The position numbers were made by a program, and so were the translations under genes. From positions 310,001 through 374,000 of the forward strand of contig JACAAK010000011.1 in assembly GCA_025093985.1 (NCBI GenBank): a stretch of 64,000 nucleotides of DNA, given 5' to 3'. Below are positions 10,420 through 22,194 of the stretch, piece after piece. The stretch comes from Calvatia gigantea (Eukaryota; Basidiomycota; Agaricomycetes; Agaricales; Lycoperdaceae). Within the stretch, counting starts at the first letter, position 1; each line of letters opens with the position of its first letter. A model generated the notes under the pieces. It was not told the DNA's origin, searched no databases, and saw nothing but the letters and a program-made list of their open reading frames with translations.

Positions 10420-13274
10420 TCATTCAAGTCGACCAACATTTAATAACCTAAGCCGCCACTCTACAAGATGTTTACTAGTCCCAACGTACAAATGCACCAA
10501 TCTAACCAGATTCGTCCTTGGATATACAATGTCCAACCACAGCGAATAACATCCCTTCCATACGCCCCAAATGCCCACCCCTCGTAACTCTCCTTCCGTG
10601 GACCGACGATTTCTGCCTTCTATGCAGGTGTTAAGCACGGCAGACACGGTTTGTTGACGCTAAAAAATATAGTATATAGTTGATGGGACTTGGACGACGA
10701 CATTTCGCAGTAGGAAGAGAAGGGGAGGAAGGCTGGCAATAGGGCCTGTAGTTTCTGAGAGGTGGCTTCTTGCTGTGCGAGTTTCCAATTCCTATTCTCA
10801 AGCTCGTACACCTCTTCCCCAACCAATGCATCTTCAATCGAAGCTACTGCCTCGCGTGTCATGTTTTCCCCCATAATTATCGATCAGAGGGTCGCGGGGT
10901 GCAAGGCCGCCACTGGAAAGTCTGAAGTAGAAATATCCCCTTGGAAAATCGCGCACGCTGTATCGTTTCTCTAGTTCTGCGGCCAGGTACTCGAGAACTC
11001 CACCCTCTTCCCTGCCCATTCCAGACTTGAATCACGATCCTGATATAATCTCCTGCGGAATCCGGCTCACGTCCACCACGCGTTGTCTCCTAAAGCATAA
11101 AGCACCCCACCGGCCGTCCACCTATATTCCTAACAAAATCGCCATGTATATATTAAACATGTTTATCCATACAAGCACACTCTTCGTGTTCGCGAACTGT
11201 CGTGAAAGTTCTGTGATATGCTCGTTGACTTGTTCATGATCTGTCATGAATCTGGCCTCGTTTGAGTCGAACTTGAGGTATCCTCAACGAATATCACCAA
11301 CCGGTGGTGTGGAGCTGGGGTCAACCTCCCCACGAACACGGGCTGACCCCGTCTTCTGCTCATTGAACCACAATCCGACGAGTTGAGCGTATTTATTCAT
11401 CTCTTGCCGTGCCAGGCTGCATCTCCTAGATTTTGAATCCCAAAACCATATATCATCATGGATTCTGTAGAGGAACAACCCATGCGCACGTTGGTCCACA
11501 GCAAAATCCATTTCGAGCAGCACAGCTTCACAGAAGGCACAAAGAGTGTAATTGATTGGTAATCCGCGTCTGGTTCGGGCTTCTGGAAAATAGACAGGCG
11601 TGCGGAGGAACGTGCGGAAGAATTCGAGCCAGTCAGATGAAATACCAAAGAAGCGCAGGGTGGTGATAATGGATTCGTGTGGAAGGGAAGGTCCGAACCA
11701 GTCCATGTCCGTCCGTACAATCGTATGTATGTGGTCCGTGGGGACTGGGGTTGGGGTAATGTTCCGCCGACATGGTGTTCAAAAGTCGTTTGATCTCCAC
11801 CGTCGCCTGCTGTGCCTCACAAGTCGTCTTCAGCAGCGTCAGCGGGCTCGTCATAATGTGGTTTCGGGCTGACGTTGTCTGGAACATGGCCAGTGAGAAA
11901 GTGCGTGTTCCTATGGTTTTCCGCTCCGAGTTGATAGTGTTGGGCGAAGAGGTGACAGTGTCTGAGGTAACGGTGTTCGACTCATTTGCTGGCACAGCGA
12001 ATTTCCCAAGCTTTGGAAAGAAATACGTCGCACGCGTCTTGCTTGAATTTCATCACCCACATCACACCAACCCATTGGAGGAATAGGGCGTCAAGGATAT
12101 CAGGGTCTGTGAATGCACAGTACTTTCCATGCAGATACCGACGCATGTCCACTGTAATCCCTTCAGCGGGCCATTTCCACGACCCGAGGGCACAGAGCCG
12201 CATGTTGATGACATTGGCGACCTCTTCCAAAACTGTTTCGTTGTCTGTAAATTCGCGTAGTGCAGCACGTTTATCGGGGAGCATGAGATCAGACGCCAGA
12301 AGAGATTCGACGGTCCAGCGCATATCATGTGCGGTGATCGTACGGTCGCGCAGGTCTTCACCAAAGGCAACCATGCCATCCCTCATCTCTTCCAATATCG
12401 CCGAAGGGGCTTTGGCAGAGAACAAGTCGGTAAGGTATGCCTCGAGTGCGATGGTATCCATATCGTAGAATCAAAGATGATAGAACGAAGCCGGGTGACC
12501 TGTTCGTGCACCTCCTTCCTCCCTTCTTGTTTACCATCCTCCTTGCCTGCTTTTGCACCATGTTGAGGCAAGGGGCCAGGGGCATCACTCCTGACAGTGA
12601 TAGAATCACCATTCGCTAACCAATCCGTGTAAAGTCTTCCACACAGGTTGGAAAACTCGAGTTTCATCTCGCCTCGTTTTATATGCGTTTCGAGAGCCGC
12701 GATCCATTCTTTGACGACAATTTTGTCAAAACATGGGTCTGTCCTAACACGGGCAAGCCAGACACCGAGGTCACCGATGCTGAGACTCCCGTCCATGACA
12801 CGCGGACCACCTGGTGCAAGGTGGTTAACGGCAGAGTGGTAAAGGACACCAAGGCGATCGACGAGGGCTCGGTTTCCAGGAAGGACGTCAGTGTTCAAGA
12901 CCTGAGAAAGGGTCTTGTAAGCTTCACGCTGCTTCTCCCGTTCGTCGAGTTTGGCGGTGGTAATGAAGCCGAGAGTACGACCATACGCAGCGGATGTCGG
13001 AGGTTTATCTGCAACACTATAGGTCGCAATCAGCCTCACGACGATGTTACTGAATGAAAAAATCTTACCCAGAGTGTGATCTATTTGGTTCATAGCGCAA
13101 CTGCCAGTCCTGGAGTAAGCTAAAGCGGAGAGAACTTGACGTAGGTGGTGTACCTCCTCCACGCCCACGTCCACATCCACGGAATCCACGGGCCCGTACC
13201 AGGAACACACCCCTCGTAGGGGTCTGGTTCGAGCTATGAGATGGCCAGGGGTTTTCGGTCGTCCAGTCAGACAT
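10420..13274 (-). pseudogene. rvt-like reverse transcriptase, copy 1, broken by frameshifts
   Basis: The ATG at 13274 and the following 66 codons match exon 1 of the intact copy at 61.0-63.9 kb. A 52-bp GT-AG intron follows (donor after TCTGG, acceptor before TGTTGCAGAT) with a CTGAT branch-like motif. Exon 2 is open to about 12465, where one base is lost (FDSTI...). It resumes in another frame from 12461 to 11982 and shifts again near 11990. Several more shifts and stops occur to 10420. The polymerase core is still readable at 11284-11706 (MDWFGPSLPHES, then LYRIHDDIWFWDS with the catalytic Asp-Asp). Overall identity to the intact copy is high. The promoter-proximal sequence is also shared. 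Confidence 0.8.
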
Positions 13275-13608
13275 ATTTTCAAGATGAAGGTATGAGAGGA
13301 TTGATGCTGGCTCGGGGCCTTTTATGTTGTGTTGAAACGTAGGGGTCATAGGTTGTTGGGTGGTTGATACTCTCGGGCAGTCTGCACTGACGTGCATGGC
13401 CGCTGGTAATTCCGCATCTGATGGCAAGTCAACGACCCTGAGTGCTCTGAACTTTGTTTGGTATCGCCACCAAATATGAATGAAGCCTCTCACGCCCTCT
13501 AGATTTTTAACATTTTAATACTGCGATCAATAGCATTCGCTCATGAACACCAGAAATACCAGCTTGCTTCCACAAAGTCTCTGAGTTGATTCCTTTCATT
13601 GATATACT

Positions 13609-15364
13609 TCAAAGAACAGTGGAGAATTTGTAAGTAGTGCTCCACTCAAAATTTCTATCAGGCCCGTCTACAATATTCTTATCAGCAACAAGGCGTACAC
13701 GTTTCAGGCAGGGTGAACTCACATATCTGGTCGACACCCCATTCGGGTGTGTTTATGGCATCAACGTACCCTTGCGGTTCGAAGGCGACAGCGGCCCAAC
13801 GATCATACGTGAGCGAAGGCCCACCATGAACAACCTTGCGGATAGTGTTCAGCCAGTACGCGGTATAGACCTGAACAGCGGGCTGATTGGTGGATATGTC
13901 AACTCTGTTTGCCAGTCACGATCCAGTCATTGGAGATCGATTATAATATGGAACGGCCATGGTCGTACCTGATACCAGACTTATCACTCCACAAGGAAGC
14001 TCCAGCTCGACTGCCCTCGCTGTGGTCGTAGATCCAACAATGGTCATATCCCTGACAGCCTGCCCAACCAACCGCGTCAACCAACAAGTTGACAGAAATA
14101 AACTATCGACGCAATTGACATACCAAGACCGCACAAATCTCGAGCAGCGTTCCACCTCGCTCCAATCTTTTGCGCTTTCCTGAAATCGAAGGGAGTACCA
14201 GCGGTGTTAATGAAATCACCTAGAGGAATAGCGTTTCCATCGAGACGGGCAATCCGAGAGGAGTCGATTCGGAGGTGATGGTCGAGGATGTTCTTGACGC
14301 CGCCTTGGAAGGCGTCGAGATTCCTAGGTTACGACGCGACAAATTAGTTCTCGTCGCTCAACGGGGTTGGGGGGGCCTGGACTAACCAGTAAACATGCTG
14401 GGTGAGCATAATGGGGGTCTATATTTAGGTGTGAGTTCGAGCACATTGAAAGGTGAAATGAGCTACAGACTTTTTCTGTGGCGTAGGCGCGGACACTAGA
14501 CTTGAGTATCCCACCATTGAATACAGCATGAGTAGCCTATGATTTGACGCTCGTTACTCGTTGATCACGCTGATGAGGCAGAAGGAGAACATACATATGC
14601 TGTTACTATTCCCGGGAAGCCTCCACCAGGATTATCCACTAGTTTGTAAGTGGCGCTGGTGGGCGTCCTAGAAAAGACAGTCCAGTTGCGCGATCCCAAC
14701 CGTAGATACTGCTATGCAATGTTACCTGATACCACCCAAGTTGAATGGGTATGTGGACCCAAAATTTGGAGAGAATGCTCACCTGACCTGCGGGAAGGAG
14801 AATGTCGAAGCCGAATCTGACAGTCACGTTGAACCAAAAAATGTCGGACTCACCATCGTGGTCGTTAGTCGGGAGTTGATATACATTAGGACCAGGAGGC
14901 TGGGCATCCTTAGTGATGGGAATGGACAAGGTGCCTGCAAAAATTAAGTCATTGATCAACAGTCCAGCGAAGTAGAGGGATATTGCGAACCGTTCTTCGT
15001 GCCGCCGGCGTAGCGCCCGACGATGGCATTAAAAACTGGATGATCAGGGTCCGTCAGGAGTTTAGACTGTAACGAAAGATTTAGAATAGGTAACGACGTT
15101 GTAGTGAGTTTCGACAAACGTTGTCATCATATCCCAGAACAACATCGCGAGGCTTCCCAGCCCTACGAACTTGGCTGTGATAGAGCCATCAGGAGCCTTG
15201 ATTCCCGTAAGGTCGAATGGCTGATAAGATGATTGTGAACTCTTCGGTATCGTGTAACGGTGAGAGTAAGAATCAACACATACCCACTGCGCTGGTGCTG
15301 CACTAGCGAAGGCACAGGCAACGCCCGTTAAGATTGATCCCAGTCGAATTGGGGTCTTCATCAT
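13609..15364 (-). pseudogene. Secreted aldose 1-epimerase (galactose mutarotase)-like gene, decayed, multi-exon
   Basis: The ATG at 15364 opens a signal peptide (MMKTPIRLGSILTGVACAFASA). Family blocks then appear in order across introns: DVVLGYDDN, LLTDPDHPVFNAIVGRYAG, PGPNVYQLPTNDHDG, TPIMLTQHVYW, FINTAGTPFDFR, YDHCWIYD, QPAVQVYTAYWLNT, EPQGYVDAINTPEWGVDQI and a final FEWSTTYKFSTVL before the stop at 13609. Introns I can place are about 51 bp (donor after GATGACAAC), 57 bp, 66 bp and 54 bp (donor after GACCAGATAT). Damage includes an apparent deletion of about 40 bp and frame change before the DVVLGYD block, and a frame change near 14680. It would interconvert alpha and beta anomers of aldoses. 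Family call confident; pseudogene status likely. Confidence 0.75.
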
Positions 15365-16090
15365 ATCCCTTATCCACGTTTGCGAAGACTAAATCATTGC
15401 TGTGCGTTGAGTTGGATAACTATTTAAACGGTTGGTGTGGGATAAATGTCATTTTGTTGTGCGAGACTCCAGAGTAGAAGGAAAGAAGTTAATAGATTTG
15501 AGTCTTCCTCGCCAATGTCCGTCCGGTTCTCTTAAACAAATGATCAGATGATGCAGTCCCTTATGCTTCGTGAGGCAACCGGATAGTTTGATACGACAAC
15601 CTAAAGGTCGTTAGAGTACCAATTTCCCCCCCCCCCTTATGATCAGAGAAGCAGGATTTATTGCAAGGGCTGCTTACCTCCCCGCATACTTACGAGTATA
15701 TAGATGAATCGTATGAAGCTTCAGGTATAGGAGCCTCATATACAACAAACCTAGAGGTACTAAGTCAAGTCATTACGGGGCTGGGTAGAGAAGTGCTTAC
15801 TGGCCTTTCCACAGGCGTTGTAATTGTGTTGAAAAGATTAGAGGGTGGCAACATTGGAAGAGACACCCTGGGTACCGCTACGCTTTCTGCGACAAAAAGG
15901 GTTGGGAGGTACGTCGTGGAGGGGGCCAGGTACCTCCCTGCTTTGGATGCCGATGCCATGCCTGTGGTCATACTCAAAATTTCTATTATCAACGCCTTCC
16001 AGTCGAGATACACACAACGGTATACAATCAAAGTTTTTAAAAAAAAACCCCAAAAAAATAAAAAGAATGTTTTACGACATCTATCTTGTA
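15365..16090. other. Unassigned interval with a C11 run
   Basis: Upstream region of the epimerase-like gene plus unknown sequence. A run of 11 Cs lies at 15626-15636 and an A-rich tract at 16036-16063. A 211-codon plus-strand open frame crosses 15661-16296 but overlaps gene X on the other strand and shows no recognisable domain, so I do not call it a gene. Confidence 0.4.
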
Positions 16091-16099
16091 AGGTGAACA

Positions 16100-17649
16100 T
16101 CAAACTATCACAATGCCTCAGTATCCTGGAACAAAGGGCTGAATACGAAAAATGCGTATATCTTGACTTCGTTAAAGCTCTCAGTTTTAGCACCCACCAG
16201 CTCCTCCAAGTCGCCTTCTGTACCACCCATATGCTCGACAGATTTCCAAAACCTCTTCACAGAATGCAAACGGTAGACCGCCGCTCTTCCCACTAGTAGC
16301 AAGCCTGGAAGTGCGTACATGTCGAAGGCATAATGCACGGCGGATTCACACCTACAAAAGCCATTAGGAAAGTCCAGAATAGAAGAGGATACGTTAGAGC
16401 AACACGCGAATTGCGCGTACATGATGCCCCATGGTAGCGGCAACCACATCTTCTTGGACCTTGATTAGGCCGGCACTCCGGAGCAACACATACCTGTCTC
16501 CAGGCCCAACGATTTTTCTCAGTTCACAACAGGCACCCACCACATGACGCGCCCAAGACCCCACTCTGAACAGACACACTGACTGAGGGCATAAGTGTTG
16601 AGCATCCAGTTGGTAATAAAGTCAAAGTCGTGCGTTGGTTTGAGGTTTCAACCGAGTTGAGAGATGAGGGAAGTATGGTTCAGGTGCTCTGCAGCCTAAC
16701 ATTTCAACCGCGAACGTTCCGAAATTGGCACAAGTGAACGTACCAAGAAATATCATGCCGACGTCATGGCCATTATCGGGAATGTGATGACTTCCATGGG
16801 TCGAGCAGCGAGCTACCGAGGTTAGAATCTTGTGGTTTAACGGGCACGTTGAGGCGATCCACTCAAAAGTTCCACTCAAAAGTTTCCACACAGATCTCAG
16901 CGGCGCGGATTCCCCTGTGGAGTCACTGTAAGTCTGTCCGTGCGTTGTAGTAATGTTGCTGGTCACCTTTGACATATTGTGGGGACAAGTTGTTGCCTTG
17001 CCTGGTTGAGTGGGTTGATACGGCGAAGATGGAGTGACGTCCTTCCATCCAACACACCGCACATAAAGGCCTCCTCTCCGAAAAAAAAAACAACATTTTC
17101 GGAGGACACGTCACACTGGAACGATAAAGGGGACACCACCAGTAAGCCTGGTAGCATCATACGGGGCAGAAACCGAAATGGTAGCGAAAGGCCACGCCGA
17201 ACCCCTCCACCTATCCTGTGTCAAACACTATGTGTCGTGAAGCGTGACCCATGCCCTGTTCAAGGCGGGGTATGGTAAAACCTCTGATGGCCAGTAGTAG
17301 TGAAGTGATCTTCACCTGACAGGGCGTGATAACCGTCAACCATTGGAACAACGGGCGACCTCAGCCAGTCGGAACAATGAGGTGGCCTCCAGACGTAATG
17401 GTAGGGACAAACCACTACCCTGCGGACGCTAGTGACAACGGGTAGAGCATGCCTTTGGTCGCTATGACCAGCTCAGGCTCCGGGGCATGTGGCAATTGGT
17501 CACAACCTCTATGTGGGAAGGCACAGGATCTTCAGCATGCAATTTCGGTGTTCGGTTGGCGGAGGTAGGCGGTGCGTGGCGTGAAGGACAAGAGGATGAA
17601 GTGTGGTGATCAGGATTACGCTAGGCAGCAGACAGAGCAGCGGTTTCAT
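16100..17649 (-). pseudogene. Gene X copy 1: secreted protein of unknown function, decayed
   Basis: The ATG at 17649 starts a signal-peptide-like N-terminus (MKPLLCLLPSVILITTLHPL). The matching starts in copies 2 and 3 are near 23710 (GTG instead of ATG) and 44099. Three-way similarity continues to about 16100, where a block ending EGDLEELVGAKTESF is preserved (EGDLTKPLEAKTEGF in copy 2). Another conserved piece around 16730-16800 reads GHDVGMIFLGTFTCANFG. Stops and frame changes between the blocks suggest several exons plus decay. I do not recognise the family. The conserved signal peptide suggests a secreted or wall-associated protein. Confidence 0.5.
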
Positions 17650-18235
17650 CGCGGTGCGGTGGAGAAAGGCGATTGAATAGCAGAAGGCAATAATGCAGGA
17701 AGGTTTGACTGAGCGTATCCTGAAACGGGCTGTTGGGTCAAAATCAGCAGGGCGGTTTAGTGGTGCAGCGGATCTCGACTTACAGGGACCCTGGGACCAG
17801 ATACATAGGACAACGCGTTGAGGTTTTGAGACCCGGCCTGTTGAGGTGGGCAAGGAAGGCGGACCGGGGAACAGGAATTCAACAAATGAGTCTGGACGTG
17901 CTTGGTTAAGTAGGTATACGACGTACTGTGATTGATGTACGCTTCTCGGCTCTACTCCTGTTTAACCCAATGTTGCGTGGACAGCATGTCGCCACATGTC
18001 CAACAAGGACCTTACGAAGTTCATTGCTGGATTGGAATGCTTTGATTCAAACAATATAAAGGGGGCACTGGGAGGGTTTGTTGACTTCCTGGTCTTTTCG
18101 GGAACCTGCAACCCATCAGCGAATGAAATGATCATGGATAGCGCAACCTCTTTATCGCAGCGCAAGGAGTAACAACGTATTATAAATCATATGCTCTTTA
18201 CAATTCTCTTTTAGTATTGACCACCCCAGTCCTTT
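17650..18235. other. Interval without a recognised gene
   Basis: Between the gene X copy 1 start and the last NACHT-associated open segment. I see no coding pattern, repeat or element end that I can support here. Confidence 0.4.
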
Positions 18236-18655
18236 TTAATCGCCTTTCGTGGCTCTAGCCAGAAAAGGAGAGGGCCTCCGAAATACTGGAACATCGTTTG
18301 ATGTTGTTCGTGTATTTGGCTCACTTGTGTCGTTTTCCGATGCACCCTCATCCGGGCTCTTCATCACCCGGGCGAACAAAGAGTGGGGCTTGTCACCCTT
18401 GATAATCTGGTCCTGCAGTACCAGAGGAAACTGGATATCTGAACATGAGTTACAAGATACTGCATCAGCGATCCAACACACCTTATCAAAGATCAATTTT
18501 GCGGTGCTATTGTTCACCCAGAGCGATCTGTGTCTTGCGGAGTCTACACCAACGAGGAGAAGGGCGAGCTCTTCTCCTATACTCGCAAGCTCGAGCCAGT
18601 CGTTGATGTGTTTAGAGGCCGCCCCATAGGCATTAGCACGGCAAGAAGCCTTGTT
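18236..18655 (-). CDS. Probable 3' exon of the NACHT gene
   Basis: A continuous open frame from about 18655 to the stop at 18236 encodes KASCRANAYGAASKHINDW... then a polar, Ser/Asp/Pro-rich C-terminus. It lies 30-60 bp downstream of the main NACHT ORF, and a GT-AG interval (GTATATTG... to ...ATAACAAG) separates them. The simplest splice does not keep phase, so the joint is uncertain: a different donor or one indel would be needed. The segment has no recognisable domain of its own. Confidence 0.4.
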   Translation of the reverse strand, partial: NKASCRANAYGAASKHINDWLELASIGEELALLLVGVDSARHRSLWVNNSTAKLIFDKVCWIADAVSCNSCSDIQFPLVLQDQIIKGDKPHSLFARVMKSPDEGASENDTSEPNTRTTSNDVPVFRRPSPFLARATKGD

Positions 18656-18683
18656 ATGGGTAAGTGACTTAGAAAATGGACCT

Positions 18684-20219
18684 TCACATTGCCATAATCA
18701 ACAATATACCTTGGTGTGGAACGTGGACTGGCTCACCAAATGGAATTTCTGAGGTTTTGAACCCCTCCATAAATTGTACGGCCACTCTGACCAAAAACTC
18801 ATAACACCGAGGTTGTAGAATACAAAATTCTGGCCCCGACCGATTTACCTCAACTAAGAACTCCATAAACGAGGCATGGTGGAATCGCAGGGACCAGTAC
18901 TCCTCATCAACGACAAGAACAGAGCGTAGTCTTGACAGTGCGGCAGAGATAGATGGGAGAGTGAGATCCAAAATTTCCCCGATAGTGTACAACCCCTCGT
19001 AGTACTTATAGCTATTTAATTCCTCCCTCATGAGCAATATCCCCTGAGTGAGCGGCAGAATGTTCGCAGGGATTCGCTTCATTATGAGAGTATAGAGTGA
19101 GTCAAGGTCTGCTGTCGGACTCGAGTGATCGTTCACTCGATAAGACTTGCGTAGACGGAGGGAAAGAACGTCATTTAGCTGTTCCTTGGGATCCAGTGCA
19201 TCAGGATCGCCAATATAACCCATGGCAGTGGACGCATAGGCATATAGTCCGGCCGTCTTGTTCACGAGTTTCATAACATCGCCGTCGGAGGGCCAGGCAG
19301 CGTCGGATGGAATACTCGGGTGGTTTTTACGAATGTTTTCAAACCCGCCCCGCAGAAAGAGTTCAATCTCGCCGTCGAGTTCGCGAGATACAGGAAGCGT
19401 CGTCATCCAAAAAAGGGGGGAAATATTCTCGGAGGAGAATGTCTGCACAATATGAACCTCCGGGCGACTGAAGAACGCCCACAAGAGCGGCACATCATCT
19501 CCGTGATCTCGCATAGCCCTCGCAATGAGCTGGACAATCATCCGTTGCGCGCGGTCATCCTGACATTCGTCTAATCCATCAATGATAACAACCCTCCGTC
19601 CTATCTCCACATTCTGGTTCTTCAACTCCAAGAACGGCGCTATGATCAACTCCTGGAGCTGGACATCGAGGGTTTTCGTTAAAAGCGATATGTCATTTCG
19701 GATTTTGCGATCGAGAATGGTTGCAATGTCCTCAATCCTGGTCGAGATTTGGTAGGCGATGGAAGGGAATAGACGATCAGGATCGTCTCTTTGATTTGGT
19801 CGTGAAAAGAAGAATGCAGCACCCAGACGGTCCTTCCCCACCCTCTCCGCACAGGTTTGTGCGATAGCTGACTTGCCGACCCCAGCAGGTCCACTCATCC
19901 AAGCCCCACGGAAGCGTCCCTCCTGTGTATTGTCTGTATCGGACACCCAGAAGGTGAAATCTTCAACGCGTTGCTCCCGAGTGCCAGGATAACATCCATT
20001 GGCGTACTTGCGAGCGGAAGAATCATGTGCCGCCTCTGGCATAGAGGCAGCATACAGCTCCATGAGACCTATAAGTCTCAAGTCAAAGTGATACAAGGAT
20101 AGGATCAGGGAATTATTTACCAAACCTTCCATTGGTAATGCAGTAATTATGTTGGGAGCCAATGGCCTGGAATTGGCCGTTACTGATCGTAAAGCCGGTG
20201 GAGTTATTGAGAATTCCAA
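18684..20219 (-). CDS. NACHT-domain NTPase (fungal NLR-like)
   Basis: 511 codons without interruption. AAHDSSARKYANGC...PGTRE, the usual lead-in of fungal NACHT proteins, is at residues 63-81. Walker A GPAGVGKS is at about 110-117, a sensor-like AAFFFSR near 135-141 and Walker B VVIIDGLDE at about 210-218, followed by the helical part of the STAND ATPase and a winged-helix-like region. No C-terminal WD40, ankyrin or TPR repeats are visible in this ORF. The ATG at 20219 is the first in frame, but the N-terminal 55 residues look unrelated to the family, so an upstream exon may be missing. Fungal NACHT proteins act in allorecognition and heterokaryon incompatibility; a specific role here is unknown. 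It is one of the few uninterrupted genes in the window. Confidence 0.8.
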   Translation of the reverse strand: MEFSITPPALRSVTANSRPLAPNIITALPMEGLVNNSLILSLYHFDLRLIGLMELYAASMPEAAHDSSARKYANGCYPGTREQRVEDFTFWVSDTDNTQEGRFRGAWMSGPAGVGKSAIAQTCAERVGKDRLGAAFFFSRPNQRDDPDRLFPSIAYQISTRIEDIATILDRKIRNDISLLTKTLDVQLQELIIAPFLELKNQNVEIGRRVVIIDGLDECQDDRAQRMIVQLIARAMRDHGDDVPLLWAFFSRPEVHIVQTFSSENISPLFWMTTLPVSRELDGEIELFLRGGFENIRKNHPSIPSDAAWPSDGDVMKLVNKTAGLYAYASTAMGYIGDPDALDPKEQLNDVLSLRLRKSYRVNDHSSPTADLDSLYTLIMKRIPANILPLTQGILLMREELNSYKYYEGLYTIGEILDLTLPSISAALSRLRSVLVVDEEYWSLRFHHASFMEFLVEVNRSGPEFCILQPRCYEFLVRVAVQFMEGFKTSEIPFGEPVHVPHQGILLIMAM

Positions 20220-20559
20220 CTTGTAGTGAAGGGTCAGAGAGTAACGGTGTTGGCAAAGACATTCCGGGTAATGTATGGCCCTCTGCCGGCAGTATTGCTT
20301 GCTTGATAAAAGATTAAGAGGTACTTAGTAGTGTGGAAAGGGGCGGTACACTAGATGGCACGAGTGTGATGTCGAATCATGGGAGAGAATTTCCCTACAG
20401 ACTGCCGTGCGTTGCCCTGTCAACCTTTGGCGCCCATTTGATATTCCTACTTTTTCTGGTCGCATATGTTTTGTATATTTAACGTCAATAGAATCCAGAG
20501 CTTGACCGAAAACATCATTTAGATACAATATATGCATGCATTGGCCGAGCATTCCTTAG

Positions 20560-21010
20560 CTAAGACGCCGACCTTGGTCCTAATTGACAACCCGAAACCG
20601 CAAGCGAATTGGGTTATTTGTCAGAGGGTCAAAGCTCCCTGCTGAAGCAGAGATGACAATGTGCAATTTTATCTGGTTCCTGTCGCCAAAGACGGGAGCA
20701 TCACTGAAAGAAGTTTAAGTCTTGCTGAGCTTGACCCATCGAGTTGTTCAACCTTGTTTATCGCGACGATCCATTAACACTTAGCATCAACCCTGTTCGA
20801 GCTCTATATCAAACTACTTTATCCAGCAAAACTAACCTGGTTCAACCTTGACTAAGTATTGTGTGTCGTTCTCGTGCACGACTTCACGATGTGCGGGGTG
20901 ATTGTGGAAGTTGCGGAAAAACTTGACCATGGTTGGTGACACCGATGAAGCCAAGATTAGGGAGATAGACGCGTTCTGTAAAAACGTTTGGCGCCAGTGC
21001 CAGCATTCAT
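20560..21010 (-). CDS. Possible exons of an unrecognised gene
   Basis: Following an acceptor-like TTTTTACAG near 20972, the minus strand reads NASISLILASSVSPTMVKFF then RNFHNHPAHREVVHENDTQY and LVKVEP. It ends at a GTTAGT donor near 20837. A 57-bp intron-like gap ending CTAAG leads to a second piece with SDAPVFGDRNQIKLHIVISA near 20640-20700. Composition looks coding, but stops lie between the pieces and I do not know the family. It is either a decayed small gene or wrongly joined exons. Confidence 0.3.
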
Positions 21011-21425
21011 GAAATCGAGTGGGGTCAGGAAACCGGTTGTCTAGCGACCTTGAGGATCCACGGAGCGAGCCTCTTTCGGGGAAATCAGAATTTGCAATAT
21101 TAGCTGTGGAGACAGAGAGAATGACGCTACCCAGAACTTAGTCAGCGTTCCCGCAGCTGGCAAAAAGTGGCCAAAACGTACCTATTGGGCTTCGAGATGT
21201 AGCCAAGGACTAGATTTCAAAATATTGCCGGGTTGATCTCCAGCTGGAATCTGGAAAGAATTAAGTGCACCAGGGGGCGAAGAAGCAGCCCATCACGTAC
21301 TTGGACGAGCCTAGTTGATCCACCAAAATGAGGTCCAGGGTGATAAGGCTATATTTCCCTTTCAAACCGGATTGAAGCCCTTAAAACATTTATCTATCTA
21401 AGGGAATTGGCTCCATTCAATAATT

Positions 21426-21444
21426 GGGGTGGGGGGGGGGGGGG
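21426..21444 (+). repeat. G-rich homopolymer tract (G4-T-G14)
   Basis: A run of 14 Gs preceded by GGGGT. Possibly G-quadruplex-forming, or a site of polymerase slippage or assembly error. No gene is placed across it. Confidence 0.6.
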
Positions 21445-22190
21445 CGCTGGGCAATGGCTGTTTCAGGGACAGGGGAGTGGATTGGCTGAAGCATGAGTGA
21501 CTATCAGAATACTCGGATGTTGCGTTGCTCACAAGTACCATGAGTGCGGCGAACAACGCGACGGTCAAGTTGTAAACTGGTGCAGTGGCGACTTTTGGGC
21601 AAGGGTAAGGTCGCGGCAGATCTTTAGGTATAACGTTGTAGCCGTGTCAAACGACGCTGTGTGCACAAAGTTACGGGCACTACGGATTACGGCAACGAGG
21701 AAAAGGGACCAAGCAAGATGCTCAGGATCCAAACACTCACGGGCGTATGATTGATAGGTCATGCTCCCTTCTGAGCCCCCAAACTTTCTAAGATTGTCCG
21801 AAGGTGGCGCCAGACAAGCGAGGTCAGCGTGACTACTCTGTAGGCAATTGACAACCCAGCTTTCTGATTATTCTTCATCCGGCGCGTATCAGTGCAAACT
21901 CTCAGCTCGTAGGCAAAGGGGAGACTCCGAACAACGGAGAATTAGGAGTGAGATGTAATTTTGTTAGCTTGTTGTCACATTCGTACTTAATGAACAGGTG
22001 TCCGTCTCAAAGGCACGGCGGTAGCACCCATGCCTGTACCTTCAACATAAGTCGCGTGTGGTGACACGAACCAATTTATCACTGAGGAAACCAGAACCAT
22101 GCGACGGATAAGTTTAACCTGATCAGTGCCTTTTGGTAAGCATCCACCGATTTTGTCTGAATTAATTTGTCCGCGGTGGGTGTGGGGGAG
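21445..22190. other. Interval without a recognised gene
   Basis: Short open frames on both strands lack recognisable domains and splice signals I would trust. The last part (from about 22195) begins a segment that recurs at 42.7 kb. Confidence 0.35.
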
Positions 22191-22194
22191 GGGT

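Noticed and set aside
15661..16296. 211-codon plus-strand ORF
   Set aside because: No domain, runs through an A-rich tract and overlaps the conserved end of gene X on the other strand.
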